Assembly (NCBI GenBank): GCA_963082975.1
Contig: OY720344.1
Coordinates: 34,340,033-34,404,032 of the forward strand
Reading direction: 5' to 3'
DNA length: 64,000 nucleotides
Source: Labia minor
Taxonomy: Eukaryota > Arthropoda > Insecta > Dermaptera > Spongiphoridae
In this document: positions 47,508 to 59,289 of the stretch, one piece after another
Layout of the letters: each line of letters begins with the position of its first letter
How positions within the stretch are numbered: the first letter of the stretch is position 1
Notes under the pieces: model-generated
Database searches by the model: none
What the model saw: only the letters and a program-made list of their open reading frames with translations
What the model was told of the DNA's origin: nothing
Made by a program: the position numbers and the translations under genes

Positions 47508-48147
47508 TACCGACCTACGATAGTAAGGGAGGTATTGTTTTCATACCAAATTTCACATGTCGAGATTTTTACATATCTCTACGAATCATGCATTTTCTTG
47601 ACAGAAAAAAGTATTTTTAGCATGATGTCTGTCCGTCCGTCCGCCCGTCTGTCCGTATATAGATGTGTACAGCTTGAATGAAATTTGGTATATTTACTTA
47701 ATGCATCAGTATGATGAATTGATCAACTTTTGGTGCAAATCCGTAAACCGGAAGTGGTAGTATTAGCGATCGACGATAGGAAGAGAAGGGTTATTTTGAC
47801 ACCAAATTTCACATGAGGAGATTTTTTACATATCACCACGAATCATGCACTTTGTATTGGTTTTATCCTCGAGAAAAATCATCTTCATTAGTTTTTTATT
47901 AATTTAAAATTATATGACGTCATCCAGCGATTCATGACGTCACAGCCTGGTCTTATATATTATAAATAAAATAAAATTAAAAATATTTATGTTATATCCA
48001 TATCTAATCTATTATGTTATATCCATATCTAATTAATACTAAGCATTAATAGATTTATTAAAATTATTTGAAGTTGTTTCTGTAGCTGGAAATTAATTTA
48101 CTTCAAACTGTCGGTCGGTTCTGGCCTGGCCACAGGTCAACTTATTT
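47508..48147 (+). mobile_element. Family S element, copy 3
   Basis: ACCGACCTACGATAGTAAGG at the 5' end; (GTCC)n-like core at about 47629-47656; CRE octamers at 47915 and 47935, again 20 bp apart. GTCGGTCGGT pairs with the 5' subterminal repeat, and the 3' hairpin region GGCCTGGCCACAGGTC (48123-48138) has one eroded base pair. It lacks the GGCTCAACCGATTTTG block but keeps the TTTCACATGAGGAGATT stretch that copies 2 and 4 have lost. It thus represents a different subfamily. Confidence 0.85.
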
Positions 48148-49450
48148 TATTATTATTTTAAATTAAATTTATGATCGTATATTCAATTTATTTTTAATAA
48201 TCATTTAATTTAATAAATTGGTGAATGGTATTTAGATTTTCAGGATATGATAAAATATTTAACCACCCTTCAATTTATTAATTTATTTTTAATAATAACA
48301 ATATTAATCAAGATCAACTTTCAATATTATATCTAAATCTATTTTCTATATAAATTCACTTAATTGTCATTTTTTCACATTAAATAATAATATTAAAATT
48401 TGTTTGTACTTGGTGAGGTTTCAATACCAGTACTCAATTTCAGTAATTCATCATCTTAACACTAAGCTATTTTCTTGAAACTACATTTCATTTTAAATCT
48501 TTCAATGTAAAATAAAAAACTTATAGCCTGAGGTGTACTTTAATGTTAAACAACTATGATTGTTCATAATTGTTTCTAATCATTTCGGGTTACACACCAA
48601 GATATTTCATTTTTTTATTATTTTTAATACAAATTCATTAAAAGATCGTGTTTTCATTTTATTTTGAAATCGACATTTAATAAGATGCTAATTGGTACTA
48701 ATGACTAATCGATGTTATGATGAATATAATAAATAAAAGACTTGAAGAGAGTATGTAAAGATTATATACTATCGCTTTTATTGCCTCCCTTTTTTTTATT
48801 TATTTATTTTATATAATTTACATGAGTTTAATTTTTGTTTTATTTTATTTCTGTTTTTCTAAAGATCGAATAATCTCTTCATGTGATTGATTTAAATAAT
48901 AATCAATGAGATAAAAAAAAATAATGTTCAAACCTATTTTAGATGATTCATCGAAGAAAGGTGGATAAAAATTACCTTTGCTGCCCCCCCCCCCTCCACC
49001 CTAAAGAAATAACCAAAGAGCAATGACGTCATTATAATTTCGTGATCTCAACCTTGAAAAGATATCGAAACGGAAGTACGGAAGACATGAGGTATTTGTT
49101 GGCCCGCATCCTTGTTCAAATTAATAAATGACCTATCGGCTGCCATGCAATTTATATCAAACTAAGACGCTTAACGGATCCAATTTCATAACATTTGTCA
49201 CAATTTATAATAAATAATTTTAAAGAAACAGATGTTAGATGCATGAAACTACTATAAATCATATTTATCTAAAATAAATATATATCCTATATAAAAAATA
49301 AACCAAATATTTATGATATTTTATAATTCTTTTTTAAAAAAAATTTAAAATCAACTTTTTATTGCTCAATTCATTTTCGTATTTTTTGACCACTATATAG
49401 AATATATGACCATGGGAAATTATAAATGTATTATATGTATTTCAGACATA
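48148..49450. other. AT-rich spacer; island 48960-49170
   Basis: The island holds a C-run (CCCCCCCCCCTCCACC near 48986), a perfect CRE TGACGTCA at 49024-49031 outside any S element, and GGCCCGCATCCTTG near 49101. Candidate regulatory sequence only. The rest is AT-rich. Confidence 0.4.
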
Positions 49451-49915
49451 AGGGGGATAAGTCAATCATTCCATGACTTTTTGAATTTTCCGTCTCTTAA
49501 ATGAAATGGCAACACTGCTTCCTGTCAGTAGGCAACTATAAGCTGACTCTTGTTGAAATTTGAACTAACTGGGTCTTTTAGTTTTTGTTTGACATCCATT
49601 AATATCAAACTGTAAAATAGAAAAAAGTGAATTTCCATCAAAATCCATGAATTGGGATATGAATTGCTCTCTCATCCGCCCTATTCTCCCCGAGTGACTA
49701 TTTCTTGTTTCCAAACTTAAAGAAATTGCTCAGCGGAAAGAGATTGGACTCTAACGATGAAATTATCTAACAAACAAATACCTATTTTGATGTCTTCGAC
49801 AAATCTTATTTTTTGGAAATAGAGCTCAAATGAGACTACGTTGAAAAATAAAATAATTTTTTATTAAAAAAATCTGTTTCATTTAAAAAGTCACGGAGTT
49901 ATTGACCTACTCTCG
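49451..49915 (+). mobile_element. Mariner element, decayed, plus orientation
   Basis: TA-flanked on both sides (49449-49450, 49916-49917). The left end is AGGGGGATAAGTCAATCATT and the right end TTATTGACCTACTCTCG. The plus strand keeps the C-terminal coding part: PPYSPRVTIS-like PYSPD region (49678-49700), then GKRLDSNDE, TNTYFD and GLKGDYVEK-type segments around 49735-49850. Frameshifts are present, and everything between the 5' leader and the last third of the gene is missing. Same family as 24585, 28320 and 33519. Confidence 0.85.
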
Positions 49916-49917
49916 TA

Positions 49918-50069
49918 TTTTTCTCAATTTTGTCAATTGTATTTCTTGAAATAGTAAAAGCACAAAACATGATGATTTATAGTTAATTAAGTTATTGTTA
50001 AAAAGCATAATTCGATTTTTACTTTTATATACATATATATTTGTAATTACAATATAAATCCACCTAAGT
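49918..50069. other. AT-rich spacer
   Basis: Nothing recognised. Confidence 0.4.
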
Positions 50070-50420
50070 CAGAGGAATATTAGGATTTTGGTAGGGCCCA
50101 ATAGGGATGAGTCTCTATAATGTCTTGATGTCACCTTGCGAATTGTTCTTGAACAGGATTTTCCCCCACCTTTTAAACGAAACAAAAAAATATATCTACG
50201 GCTGAAAGTGTATCTCTCTTGTGACTTGGCGCCAAATACTTATTGGGTCAATCATTCATCAAGTATGGTAGAACAGTGAGATGTTCTTTCAAGGTAGGCG
50301 AAAGGCAAAAACCAGCATCCGGTCTCTCTCTCTCACGAAACAAACCGACAAATCCCAATTAGTTTTATTGGCTTTCGAGAAATTGTAGATAACGCTTGGC
50401 TTCTGTCTTTCCCTCATTTC
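50070..50420. promoter_or_regulatory. Candidate regulatory island with E2F-type palindrome
   Basis: Unique, complex sequence containing TTGGCGCCAA (50226-50235, a palindromic E2F-type site), TTGGGTCAATCATTCATC near 50243 and a CT-repeat GGTCTCTCTCTCTCAC near 50321. TTTATTGGC near 50365 resembles posterior Hox sites. Non-coding. Function is inferred. Confidence 0.35.
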
Positions 50421-51323
50421 TATTATTATTATTTTTTTCTATTTCTTTTCTGATTTTTTTTAAGCGTTTCTTATGATTCTATTCTTGTTTTGTTGTCTGT
50501 CACTTACATTCACGAAATTTCTAAACATATTTTATTTATATTCAATTCTGGACTAGTATCGTTTAAATTAAACTTGGAATAATTTTCCCAATGATACTTT
50601 ACAATTTTGTAATCTAAAAATATATATCCTATTTAAACTCTTAGCATAAATTTTTAGAATCACTATATAATAAATCAAAAAACACTTTATTTAAAGGTTT
50701 AATGAAATTATATATATTTTGGAATAAAATAAAATTAAAACTGATTAATCGATTTAAAGAATGTTGATTTAAATGTATAGAGATAGATGATACAGTGGAA
50801 CGGATCAAACGTAAATAGCTATGCCAATAACGAAAAATTTAATAATCTACATCGTTAATGACAAATTCTCTTAATTTTCATCCTCATTTACTTCATTAAA
50901 AAATCCTTTGGAAAGAATTTATTGGCAAAAATTATGGACCATTTAATTAGTTGAATATTTTATGTCGTTAAGCAAATGACTCTCTCTCTCATTTAAAGAA
51001 CACCTTCAAACGAGTCGACTATTTACTTCTGTTTTTTTTTAAGTTTTCTAGTAAACGTCAAGAAGCTATAATTTAAAATATATATATATAGCTGTATATA
51101 TAGGATATTTACTTGTTTCTTAGAATAGGCTAATAAAAATTAGTTAGGTATTAAATTCGTTTTTTAATGGGGATGAATGGCATTGAAGGGTAAATCAATA
51201 AATGGAATAAATGTTTTTTACGTTGAGTTATGAGTTTTGTGTTTTTCATAGAATTCATTTTTAAGTACAATCTTTTTTTTCTAAAATAATTTTTTCTAAA
51301 ATAAATTTTAATGATTTTCTTAG

Positions 51324-51364
<41 letters not shown>

Positions 51365-54326
51365 AAAAATATACGTAAAGATTTGATTTCAAGATTTCCT
51401 TTTTATGTTCCATGTCTCAAAAAAAAATGTTACAGTTTTGAAATTTCCCATTTAACATAAATGTTACATTCAAAATTGGTAATTTTTTTCTTTCTTGGTC
51501 AACAGGAAGGGACTTTAAACTTTTTTTTCAAAACGACATGAATGGTTCAGGCTATTCTGCAAGAAACAAATGCAAATATTCGACTAACTACTAATGTGTA
51601 TACCTTATTTATCTTATTTTTTTGGATTCTTAAATTCATATGAAGAAGAATCGTTCAAATTTATGTATGAACCTTTTTTGAAATTTTGTTAGATTTTTAA
51701 TTTCTCACTATTTTCTTTTAAATTTCAAATGATAATATTATACAGTAAATTTCTATTGATTAGATGTGATTGAAAATAAATATAAACAAATAGATATCTT
51801 CAATATTCAATTAATAAATACATATCATCTCTTCCACTAATTATTTTAATAAGTTCCCGACTACTACCATACTACCGAAATATACAGTAAAAGTTAATTA
51901 CCCTGATCTGCACACATTAATATTAATTATTCGTCAAATAAATAGCAATTTAACAACACTTTATTATCCTAATTTAAGAAACGATTTAATTAGCTCCTAA
52001 TGAAAAATGATGGTCACAAATACAACGAGCTACTTCCAGGGAATTCTAGTTAAAGAAACGGAAAGTAAATTGGATTCATGGAAATGAAAGAATAACAACA
52101 AAACAGAAACAAAGTAAAAAAAAAGCAAAAGTAATAGATGATGATAAAGTTGTATTTATTTTTTTATACATAAGACTATATATATATATATATACATATA
52201 TATATAGTTCTGCTGAATAAAGCTATTAGTATATACAAATCTAAATTATTTTTGTTGTTATAATAATACTGATGATACCTAAATTACTGGAGCCTTGGTC
52301 AGGCTTTCTTTCTAGTGTTCCATTCACTAGTTCATTAAGTCAAAATCTCAATTTCTCGCAATTCACTCAATAATTAATATATATATATATATATATATTT
52401 CTTTATAAATATATAACTCCAAGATTATAGAAAAACCAGTTACGAAACAAGTGGAATTTGTTCTTGCTACGATATTTATACGTTTTTTCTTGGAAAGGAT
52501 TTAATAAATGAAATTGTTTTACAAATGAGAACTGTAAAAATACATCACCTTTTTTTACTCTATGTTTTTTAAAAGTAAAAAATAATCACAAATAAATTCT
52601 CATTGAAATGTTATATTTTATAAAATTTTGAAGTAGATGTCATTATTAATTAATATTTTTCTATAAAAGGAAGTAAATGGGGGTTTAATATTATTTGAAG
52701 TCAATTTATAATTGTAAGAACAAAAAAGTTGAATTTTTGAGATTTTGACAGTTATAAATAATGAATATATTATTTGAAAAAATTCCTTATATATTTTTGC
52801 TTATACAACATTCATTAAAACTCACACACTATAAAATACAAATATAATTATCTCTTATAATACAAATTCGATTTCGGCAAACAAATGTTTTATTTCATAA
52901 CGAAATTAAACCAAGTTTTAAAATCGGAAGAGGATACTTAGATCATAATGAAAATTTTTATACATTTTTTTTAGTTAAATACTTTATAAATAAATAAATA
53001 AATTTTACAATATTTATTATTCATTTGAAATCATATATACATATATTGCAATTTCAGAAGATACATTGTAAATTAACAATTAATTTAATTGATTATTTTT
53101 TTCAGATGTATTGATCAAACAAAAAAAAACAAGTTGCAATATATATGTTAAAATTAATTTTTTTAAATTAATTAATTAATATTAATACTATTTTATTCTG
53201 CGCTGAAAAATTAAATCATCTTACTAAAAATATAATACTACTTGATCTTAACTAATAAGGTGAATAAACACAAAAGGCAAAAAAATTTAAATATTCATCA
53301 GAAAGTTATGTTGCATGACCATCAGGATGAATATATTCCATGGAATTGTTATTGTCTTTTATTACTGCCTACTAAAACAATCATTTAATTTAAAAATAAA
53401 TAAAACTAATATTTTTTTTTATTTTATTAAAACGAATTAATACACATTTTCAAAATAAATAATATAAATGTTCACAATCAAAATTTTACCAAAATAAGTC
53501 AAAATTTTAATTATCAGAATTCTATATAAAATAATAAACATTCGTTCTATTGTTATTTTTAGTTAAGATATTGTTTTAGTAATTTATTGTACTTATTATA
53601 ATCTGAAATTAATTTAAAAAAAATAAAATTTTGACACCTCTGTTCATTATGTATATTGGAAACTGCTTATTTAGATGATTAATCTCTTAATTATTTTTAT
53701 TATATTATAATTATTGTGATTAAGAATTTAAAGGATTGCCGAAATCGATGAAATATTATTGAAATAAATGAATAAATTCAAATTTCGATTTAATCATTAT
53801 TTAGATAATCACATTCAATTGTACAAATATATAGTTTAAAATTTTTAATATTTATAAATTATATATAATAGAAATATATTTATATATTTACAGAGTGGGA
53901 ATTGATTTTTGCAATACGCGTCGATACATCATCATGGCACACTAGAACAGATTAAGAGATTAAGAAATAGTTAAAGGTCGTTTTGGATATACTCGTATTA
54001 ATAATCGTATAAAAAGTGATAAATATATTTCAATTCTAGTATTCTAAAAAGCTTTATTATAAATAATAGATAACAAAACATTTAAAAGGATTGATATAGG
54101 AAATATTTAAAAATATTTATTTTTTTTATAATTAAATTATAATTGATGATATTATAGGATATGATATATTCTCATTAAATAATACTATTATTTAATACTA
54201 ATTATTTATCATTGTTCATCTAGATTGCATGTTGTAGAAATAAATTGAATTCATGTATTATAAAACTTATGAATGAAAGAGAAATTATTTAAATATACAA
54301 ATTAATCAATAATTCTTATAATTTTT
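50421..54326. other. AT-rich gene desert
   Basis: Nearly 4 kb of AT-rich DNA with several (TA)n tracts (51328-51361, 52178-52205, 52376-52399). Slightly more complex patches near 52270-52345 and 53890-54000 are unassigned. No gene. Confidence 0.55.
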
Positions 54327-54951
54327 ACCGACCGACGATAGTAAGGGAGGTATTGTTTTCACACCAAATTTCACATGTGGAGATTTTTACATATCTCCAC
54401 GAATCATGCATTTTCTAAACAGAAAAAAGTATTTTTAGCATGATGTCTGTCCGTCCGTCCGTCCGTATAGATGTGTACAGCCTGAACGGCTCAACCGATT
54501 TTGATGAAATTTGGTATATTTACTTAATGCATCAGTGGGATGAATTGATCAACATTTGGTGCAATTCCGGAAACCGGAAGTGGTAGTATTAGCGATCGAC
54601 GATAGGAAGGAAAGGGTTATTTTCACACCAAAGGAGATTTTTTTATATATCACCACGAATCATGCACTTTGTATTGGTTTTATCCTCGAGAAAAATCATA
54701 TTTATTAGTTTTTTCTTGATTTAAAATTATATGACGTCATCCAACCATTCATGACGTCACAGCCTGGTCTTGCATATATATTATAAATAAAATAAAATTA
54801 AAAATGTTTATATTTATTATTTATGTATCCATATCTGTTTTTTATTACATTAATAGATATATGAAAATTATTTGAAATTGTTTCTGTAGCTGGAAATTAA
54901 TTTATTTCAAACAGTCGGTCGGTTCGGACCTGGCCACAGGTCAACTTATTT
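54327..54951 (+). mobile_element. Family S element, copy 4
   Basis: Almost identical to copy 2 (38666-39292), with only a handful of substitutions over ~620 bp. ACCGACCGAC is at 54327-54336, (GTCC)n core at about 54448-54467, and CRE octamers at 54732 and 54752. The partner subterminal repeat precedes the hairpin GACCTGGCCACAGGTC at 54927-54942. Closest repeat to the homeobox exon (1.7 kb beyond its stop codon). Confidence 0.9.
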
Positions 54952-55323
54952 TAATTAATTTTCATTTTTTTCAGCAATTAATAATATTATATGTACATAA
55001 AGAGTTTAGTTTTTCTATATGTATGAAAAAAAAAATTAAAATAATTTTTAAATAAACTTAAATAAAATAATTTTGAAAATTTCATTCTAATAATCCAATT
55101 TAATGTTTTGTTATCTTAAATATAATATATTTTTTTTATTAATATTTCTTTAAACTTTCTCATAAAAAGAAATGAAAACTGTGCATAAACGACCGGGCTA
55201 AAAAAAGCATCAAAAATTTACATTTACTTATACTTATATTTACATATTTTTCTAATATTTTTTTTTATTTTCATTTCCAAGTATGAAATTGTGAGTTTTT
55301 GGAGAGATCTGTTCTAACTTAAA

Positions 55324-55368
<45 letters not shown>

Positions 55369-56011
55369 ATTTAGTTGTTAGAGTTGGTATATATACAGTT
55401 TGGGTTTATTTTGATGAGATCACGCCTTTGTTATATTATTTTTCAGTCTCTTTTTCATTTTAATATATTTATTTGTTTTTATATATAATATATATAAATA
55501 ATAAACACTGAATTGGACACATTTGCTTGACTTTCATGTGAATTCATTCATAAGTTCATTGAAAAATTGCACTGTGCCCTCCAATCACTTGAATGTTTTT
55601 TATTTTCTCTCTAATCTCTCTCTCTCTCTATGTAGATATATATACACAATATATAAATCGATTATCCGAGGCACCAAATAGCAGCTTTTCATGTTTGAAA
55701 CAGAATTTATACATTTTATATTAAAAAATGGTTGTTTCTTTCCATTCTATATCACTCCTTTTTACTCTCCCTCTTTCTCGCTCTCTGGATTGTATCTTCT
55801 CTAAATATATTATGTCTTACTTTATTTTCTGTACTTGTCTCATTTGACAAAATAAATTATAATTATATAAAAAGCTGTTGTTGTTTATTTTTGTAATTAT
55901 GCTAATAGAAAGAAATAAAATTAAAAAAAAAATAATAATAAACAAGTTTTTCCAACGGTAAATTGATTAAAACTCAACGAAATATTAGTTTTCATCATCA
56001 TTTTGAATTAC

Positions 56012-56048
<37 letters not shown>

Positions 56049-56614
56049 CTATAGAGTTATAGCTAATAAATAGAGTTAATTTTGGTTTAATTAATTATTT
56101 CAAATGATTTTGTCTTTTGAAAATTCTAAAAATTTTAATATCTTTGGATGTAATTATTCACATTAACCATCAAAAAAAGAGTTGTTTTTATCTTTTATTT
56201 ATAGAATTAAATTACTTTGGTCTCATTTCAGTCTATTAAACATAATAAATTATTGATATTCATATTATTAATGAAAGATTAACCTACAATAAGGTATATA
56301 TGGTAAAAGATTTATAATATCTATAAAACTATGTATAATATGTAATTTTTAGAAAAATCGATTTTTATTATTCTTAAAAGTGATTTTCATATCAGATTAA
56401 TTTGATAAATCAAAATTTATTGAAACTATTTTTAATATTTAAATTAATGTGTTCATTCTGATCAAAAACTATAAATTAAAATGAATGATAAGAATGGAAA
56501 GAAAAAGTGGTGCTTCGGAAAAGAGAAGAGAGAATTTTTCATTTTACGATCATTGTTTTTTTTTTGTTTTTTTTGAAATTTGTTTGGTTTATTTTTTAGC
56601 GTGCGCGTTTAATT
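54952..56614 (-). other. 3'UTR and downstream flank of the Tlx-type homeobox gene
   Basis: Directly downstream (minus strand) of the stop codon at 56615. The first AATAAA on the minus strand is only about 22 nt past the stop (plus-strand TTTATT, 56588-56593), and further candidates lie near 56195, 55880 and 55820. I cannot say which is used. The stretch holds (TA)n tracts (55327-55367, about 56016-56044) and a CT/GA-rich part (55605-55630, 55755-55785). No second gene is seen. Confidence 0.5.
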
Positions 56615-56975
56615 TCAGCAGATGGGCGAGGTGAGTGGCGGCTGCTGCGTTGATTGGGGTGGTGCGTGTTGTGCGTATTCCGGTGGAGCAGCCGCCCCCG
56701 GGGCCCACGGTTGTAATGACTGCAGGGCGCTTAGAGGCGCTGCCCCGGGACTGGTTCCCGCAGAAGGGATACCACCCCCGCCATTTGGACTTGTGGATGC
56801 CGCCGCTGCTGCAGCAGCCGCGGCCGCAGCGGCTGCTGCTGCTGCGGCAACATGCAGTGGAGGGTCGTTTCGATCCCCAGGGAACATCCCCTTGCTAAGC
56901 GCCTCCGCTTGCAGGGACATCATCAGCCGATTGGCCGCCTGTCGTTCCGCCTCCCGCTCTTCTGCTGTCTGCCTT
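56615..56975 (-). CDS. C15: Terminal exon of a Tlx/clawless (C15)-type homeobox transcription factor
   Basis: The last coding exon, 119 codons plus stop (TGA at 56615-56617). On the minus strand a T-rich tract and TGCAG precede the first exon base at 56975. That base completes a codon begun in the previous exon (phase 2). The frame then reads [17 protein letters not shown] and [12 protein letters not shown]. The first residues are the end of the homeodomain third helix; the rest is the conserved extension of Tlx-class proteins. After it come a 17-Ala tract encoded by mixed GCN codons, a glycine/proline-rich stretch, the motif [15 protein letters not shown], and a Gln/Pro-rich C-terminus ending TSPIC. 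Tlx/C15 proteins are nuclear DNA-binding regulators acting in appendage and nervous-system patterning (C15/clawless in fly tarsal development). The homeobox and N-terminal exons are not in the window, so DNA contacts cannot be inspected. The poly-Ala tract suggests repressor-like or low-complexity character. Family call is firm; exact orthology is likely but unproven. Confidence 0.9.
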
Positions 56976-57707
56976 CTGCAAAAAAAAAAAAAATTATTTT
57001 ATATTATTTAAGTATAAATTAAATTGGAATTAAAAAAAAGAAAACAGTTTAAATGTTGATTTATTTTATTTTAATAAGTTTCTCAAATTCATAATCGAAA
57101 TATTATCGTTAAGACCACATTCTTTAAATTTTCAGCAAATGCATTAAATGCATTTAATGTACGTTATTCATATGTTTTATGTAAATTAGATGCTTATTTA
57201 TATCTATAATAATTGGAATATATTATTTATTTAATAAGTTTTGTTTAAATATTTCATAATCCCCAATGCACACACACAGAAGTTTATTTGCATTTAACTT
57301 TTGATCTACCCTTCATAGGGGCTTTCGAATGTCACGAATTTAAAAAGATAAATATTTCATTTAATAACGAGTTTCTCGCTCTTTGTGAGAGTTTAATTTA
57401 AATAACATTTCAAACTAAATAAAAAATAAAAGTCAAAACTGATTACTTTTAATATTTTACTATATAAATAATAAAATTTCGTACTAAAATAAAGGAAATA
57501 AAAAAATTCATATCCTTGAAATTATAAGAGATATTAATAATTTTATTCATTTAAGATAATTTTGTATTCCTTATTATATTAAAATGTTCAAATATTAAAA
57601 TTATATTCATTTTGAAATTGGCCAAAATATAATTATAATTAATTATTATATTATATTTTCAATATAATATCCATATAATATAGAAAAAAATTTAGAATAT
57701 ATTTATA

Positions 57708-57761
<54 letters not shown>

Positions 57762-57892
57762 CAAATAAAAAATAATTTATAAATAAATATTTATGAATTA
57801 ACGAATCTTTGTTTTGTCTTTTAGTCTTGTATTTTTGTATAATATAATAATTAAAATTTAAGTATTTAAATAAATATTAATAGACTTCATCT
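56976..57892 (-). other. Intron of the Tlx-type gene (proximal part)
   Basis: AT-rich intronic DNA upstream (minus sense) of the acceptor at 56976-56977. A ~47 bp (TA)n tract lies at 57713-57759. No exon seen. Confidence 0.6.
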
Positions 57893-58210
57893 TATCTTAT
57901 TATGCTAGCTAAAATTGTATATATATATAGCCATTGGTTCTCAAAAACCGCTTTAACGATTTTTTTCAAATTTACACTAGATATAGTATCTATAAAGAAA
58001 AATTGAGTTTTATTGATCACATCTCTTGAAAAATTCATTTTCATTATTAATTTCTTAATTAAAAATTATATATGGAAAACGTCAAAATTAGCATCCATTT
58101 TTATTTTTTAACTGAAATTGTATTAATATTTTTTTTTATTTAAAATATTTTAAAATTTATTATTTAATTTCGAAATAAAATTAAAAATATTTATTTTTAA
58201 TAAAATATAT
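57893..58210 (+). mobile_element. Family Y element, 5' part (copy 3)
   Basis: Starts CTTATCTTATTATGCTAGCT, matching CTTATCTTATTATACTAGCA of copy 1. It continues with CATAGATAATATTTATAAAGAAAAA-like sequence and GAAATAAAATTAAAAATATT. The 3' hairpin is not directly attached, but related hairpin tags follow at 59577, 60054, 60133 and 60214. The region 57893-60240 looks like several overlapping or nested members. Confidence 0.55.
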
Positions 58211-58324
58211 ATAGATATTTATTAATCTCTCTCAAAAAAAAAAAACAAAAACAAAAACAAAAAAACATCTACGTCTGCTAAGAGATTAAAAAATGTCGTT
58301 TTCATCATCTAAGTATTATTAGTC

Positions 58325-58402
58325 TAATGGGTAGAGCGACTGTCTGACAATTCAACTTCGCAGGATCGAAACCGGCGGAAAATAGTTTTTTTTTTTTTTT
58401 TA
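58325..58402 (+). ncRNA. tRNA-like / SINE-like Pol III segment
   Basis: TAATGGGTAGAGCG (58325-58338) resembles a tRNA D-arm/A-box, and GGATCGAAACC (58363-58373) a T-arm/B-box. A T run follows at about 58387-58402, as expected for Pol III termination. The anticodon stem does not pair and the acceptor stem is not evident, so it is not a functional tRNA. It may be a tRNA-derived SINE head or a decayed tRNA gene inside the repeat cluster. Confidence 0.35.
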
Positions 58403-58805
58403 ATCTATTATTTTTTAATAAATTACTATTTTATATTTATTTATTCATTGTTCTTTTATTTTATTTTATTAATTAAGTTTTAGATAGTTTTATAATTTTT
58501 AATATTTCTTCACTAAAATATCATTTAATATTTATTAATATTATTTATTTATTATTATTGAGTACCCGAAGTTCCATTCATTTTAATCAGATTGATGCAA
58601 TGATGCAACATTTAATAATAGTAATATTGTAATAAATTTCTATCTGGAAAATTGTTACATATTATTTAGGATATTTTAAAAACAATTTCTTTCTTTAATA
58701 TATATATATATATATTCTTAAAATTGAATTTGTTTAAATTTTAACACATATATTCAATAATATAAATATATATAAAATAATATTAAATTGTATATAATAT
58801 GTGTG

Positions 58806-59163
58806 TGTAACGGGCGGACCATTTATTTTATTTGTAATTATATTTAAACCTGGTGAACTCATCCACTGGAATTGGCTCCCAGGAGGTGCTGCTCAGATGG
58901 AGCCGGCCCAAACTAAAAGGGATTCCCCTAAAGATCTTAGCAGCCCTTGATAGACAGTCGTTGGAGTCGTTGTGAAACCATTGAGCTGATGAGATAGGGC
59001 ATGGTACTCAATCCTTAAATTTATGTTTATATGTTCCATGTTCTGAAATATTTGGTAAATTTATCTTTATTTTTGTTTTCTTTCTTTCTATTAAACCCGT
59101 TAACAATATACAAATATTTTGTGAAAGTTTATTTTTATCAACCCTTATTATCTTGGCGCCCAA
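58806..59163 (+). mobile_element. Possible LTR fragment with primer-binding-like site
   Basis: TGTAACGGGCGGACC begins a ~350 bp complex, GC-richer stretch (TCCCAGGAGGTGCTGCTCAG, GATGGAGCCGGCCC near 58890-58910). It ends at TTGGCGCCCAA (59153-59163), which resembles the tRNA primer-binding site following the 5' LTR in many gypsy-type retrotransposons. No second LTR or gag/pol sequence is in the window. It could be a solo LTR plus leader, or chance. Confidence 0.35.
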
Positions 59164-59289
59164 ATTAAAGTTATATCCTTTATCAAATCATTATTATTTA
59201 TTATTACAATTGTATATAAAAGAATATTTGAATTTGTTTAAATTTTAACACATTTATTCAATCAAGCCACCGCTTCTTATATCTTATTA

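Noticed and set aside
56622-57011. Plus-strand frames of 129 and 87 codons (56622-57011, 56635-56898)
   Set aside because: They are antisense shadows of the GC-rich homeobox-gene exon. Only the minus-strand frame has the acceptor, the Tlx-class motif and the C-terminal motif.
58325-58373. Functional tRNA gene
   Set aside because: A- and B-box-like segments are present, but the anticodon stem does not pair and no acceptor stem was found.
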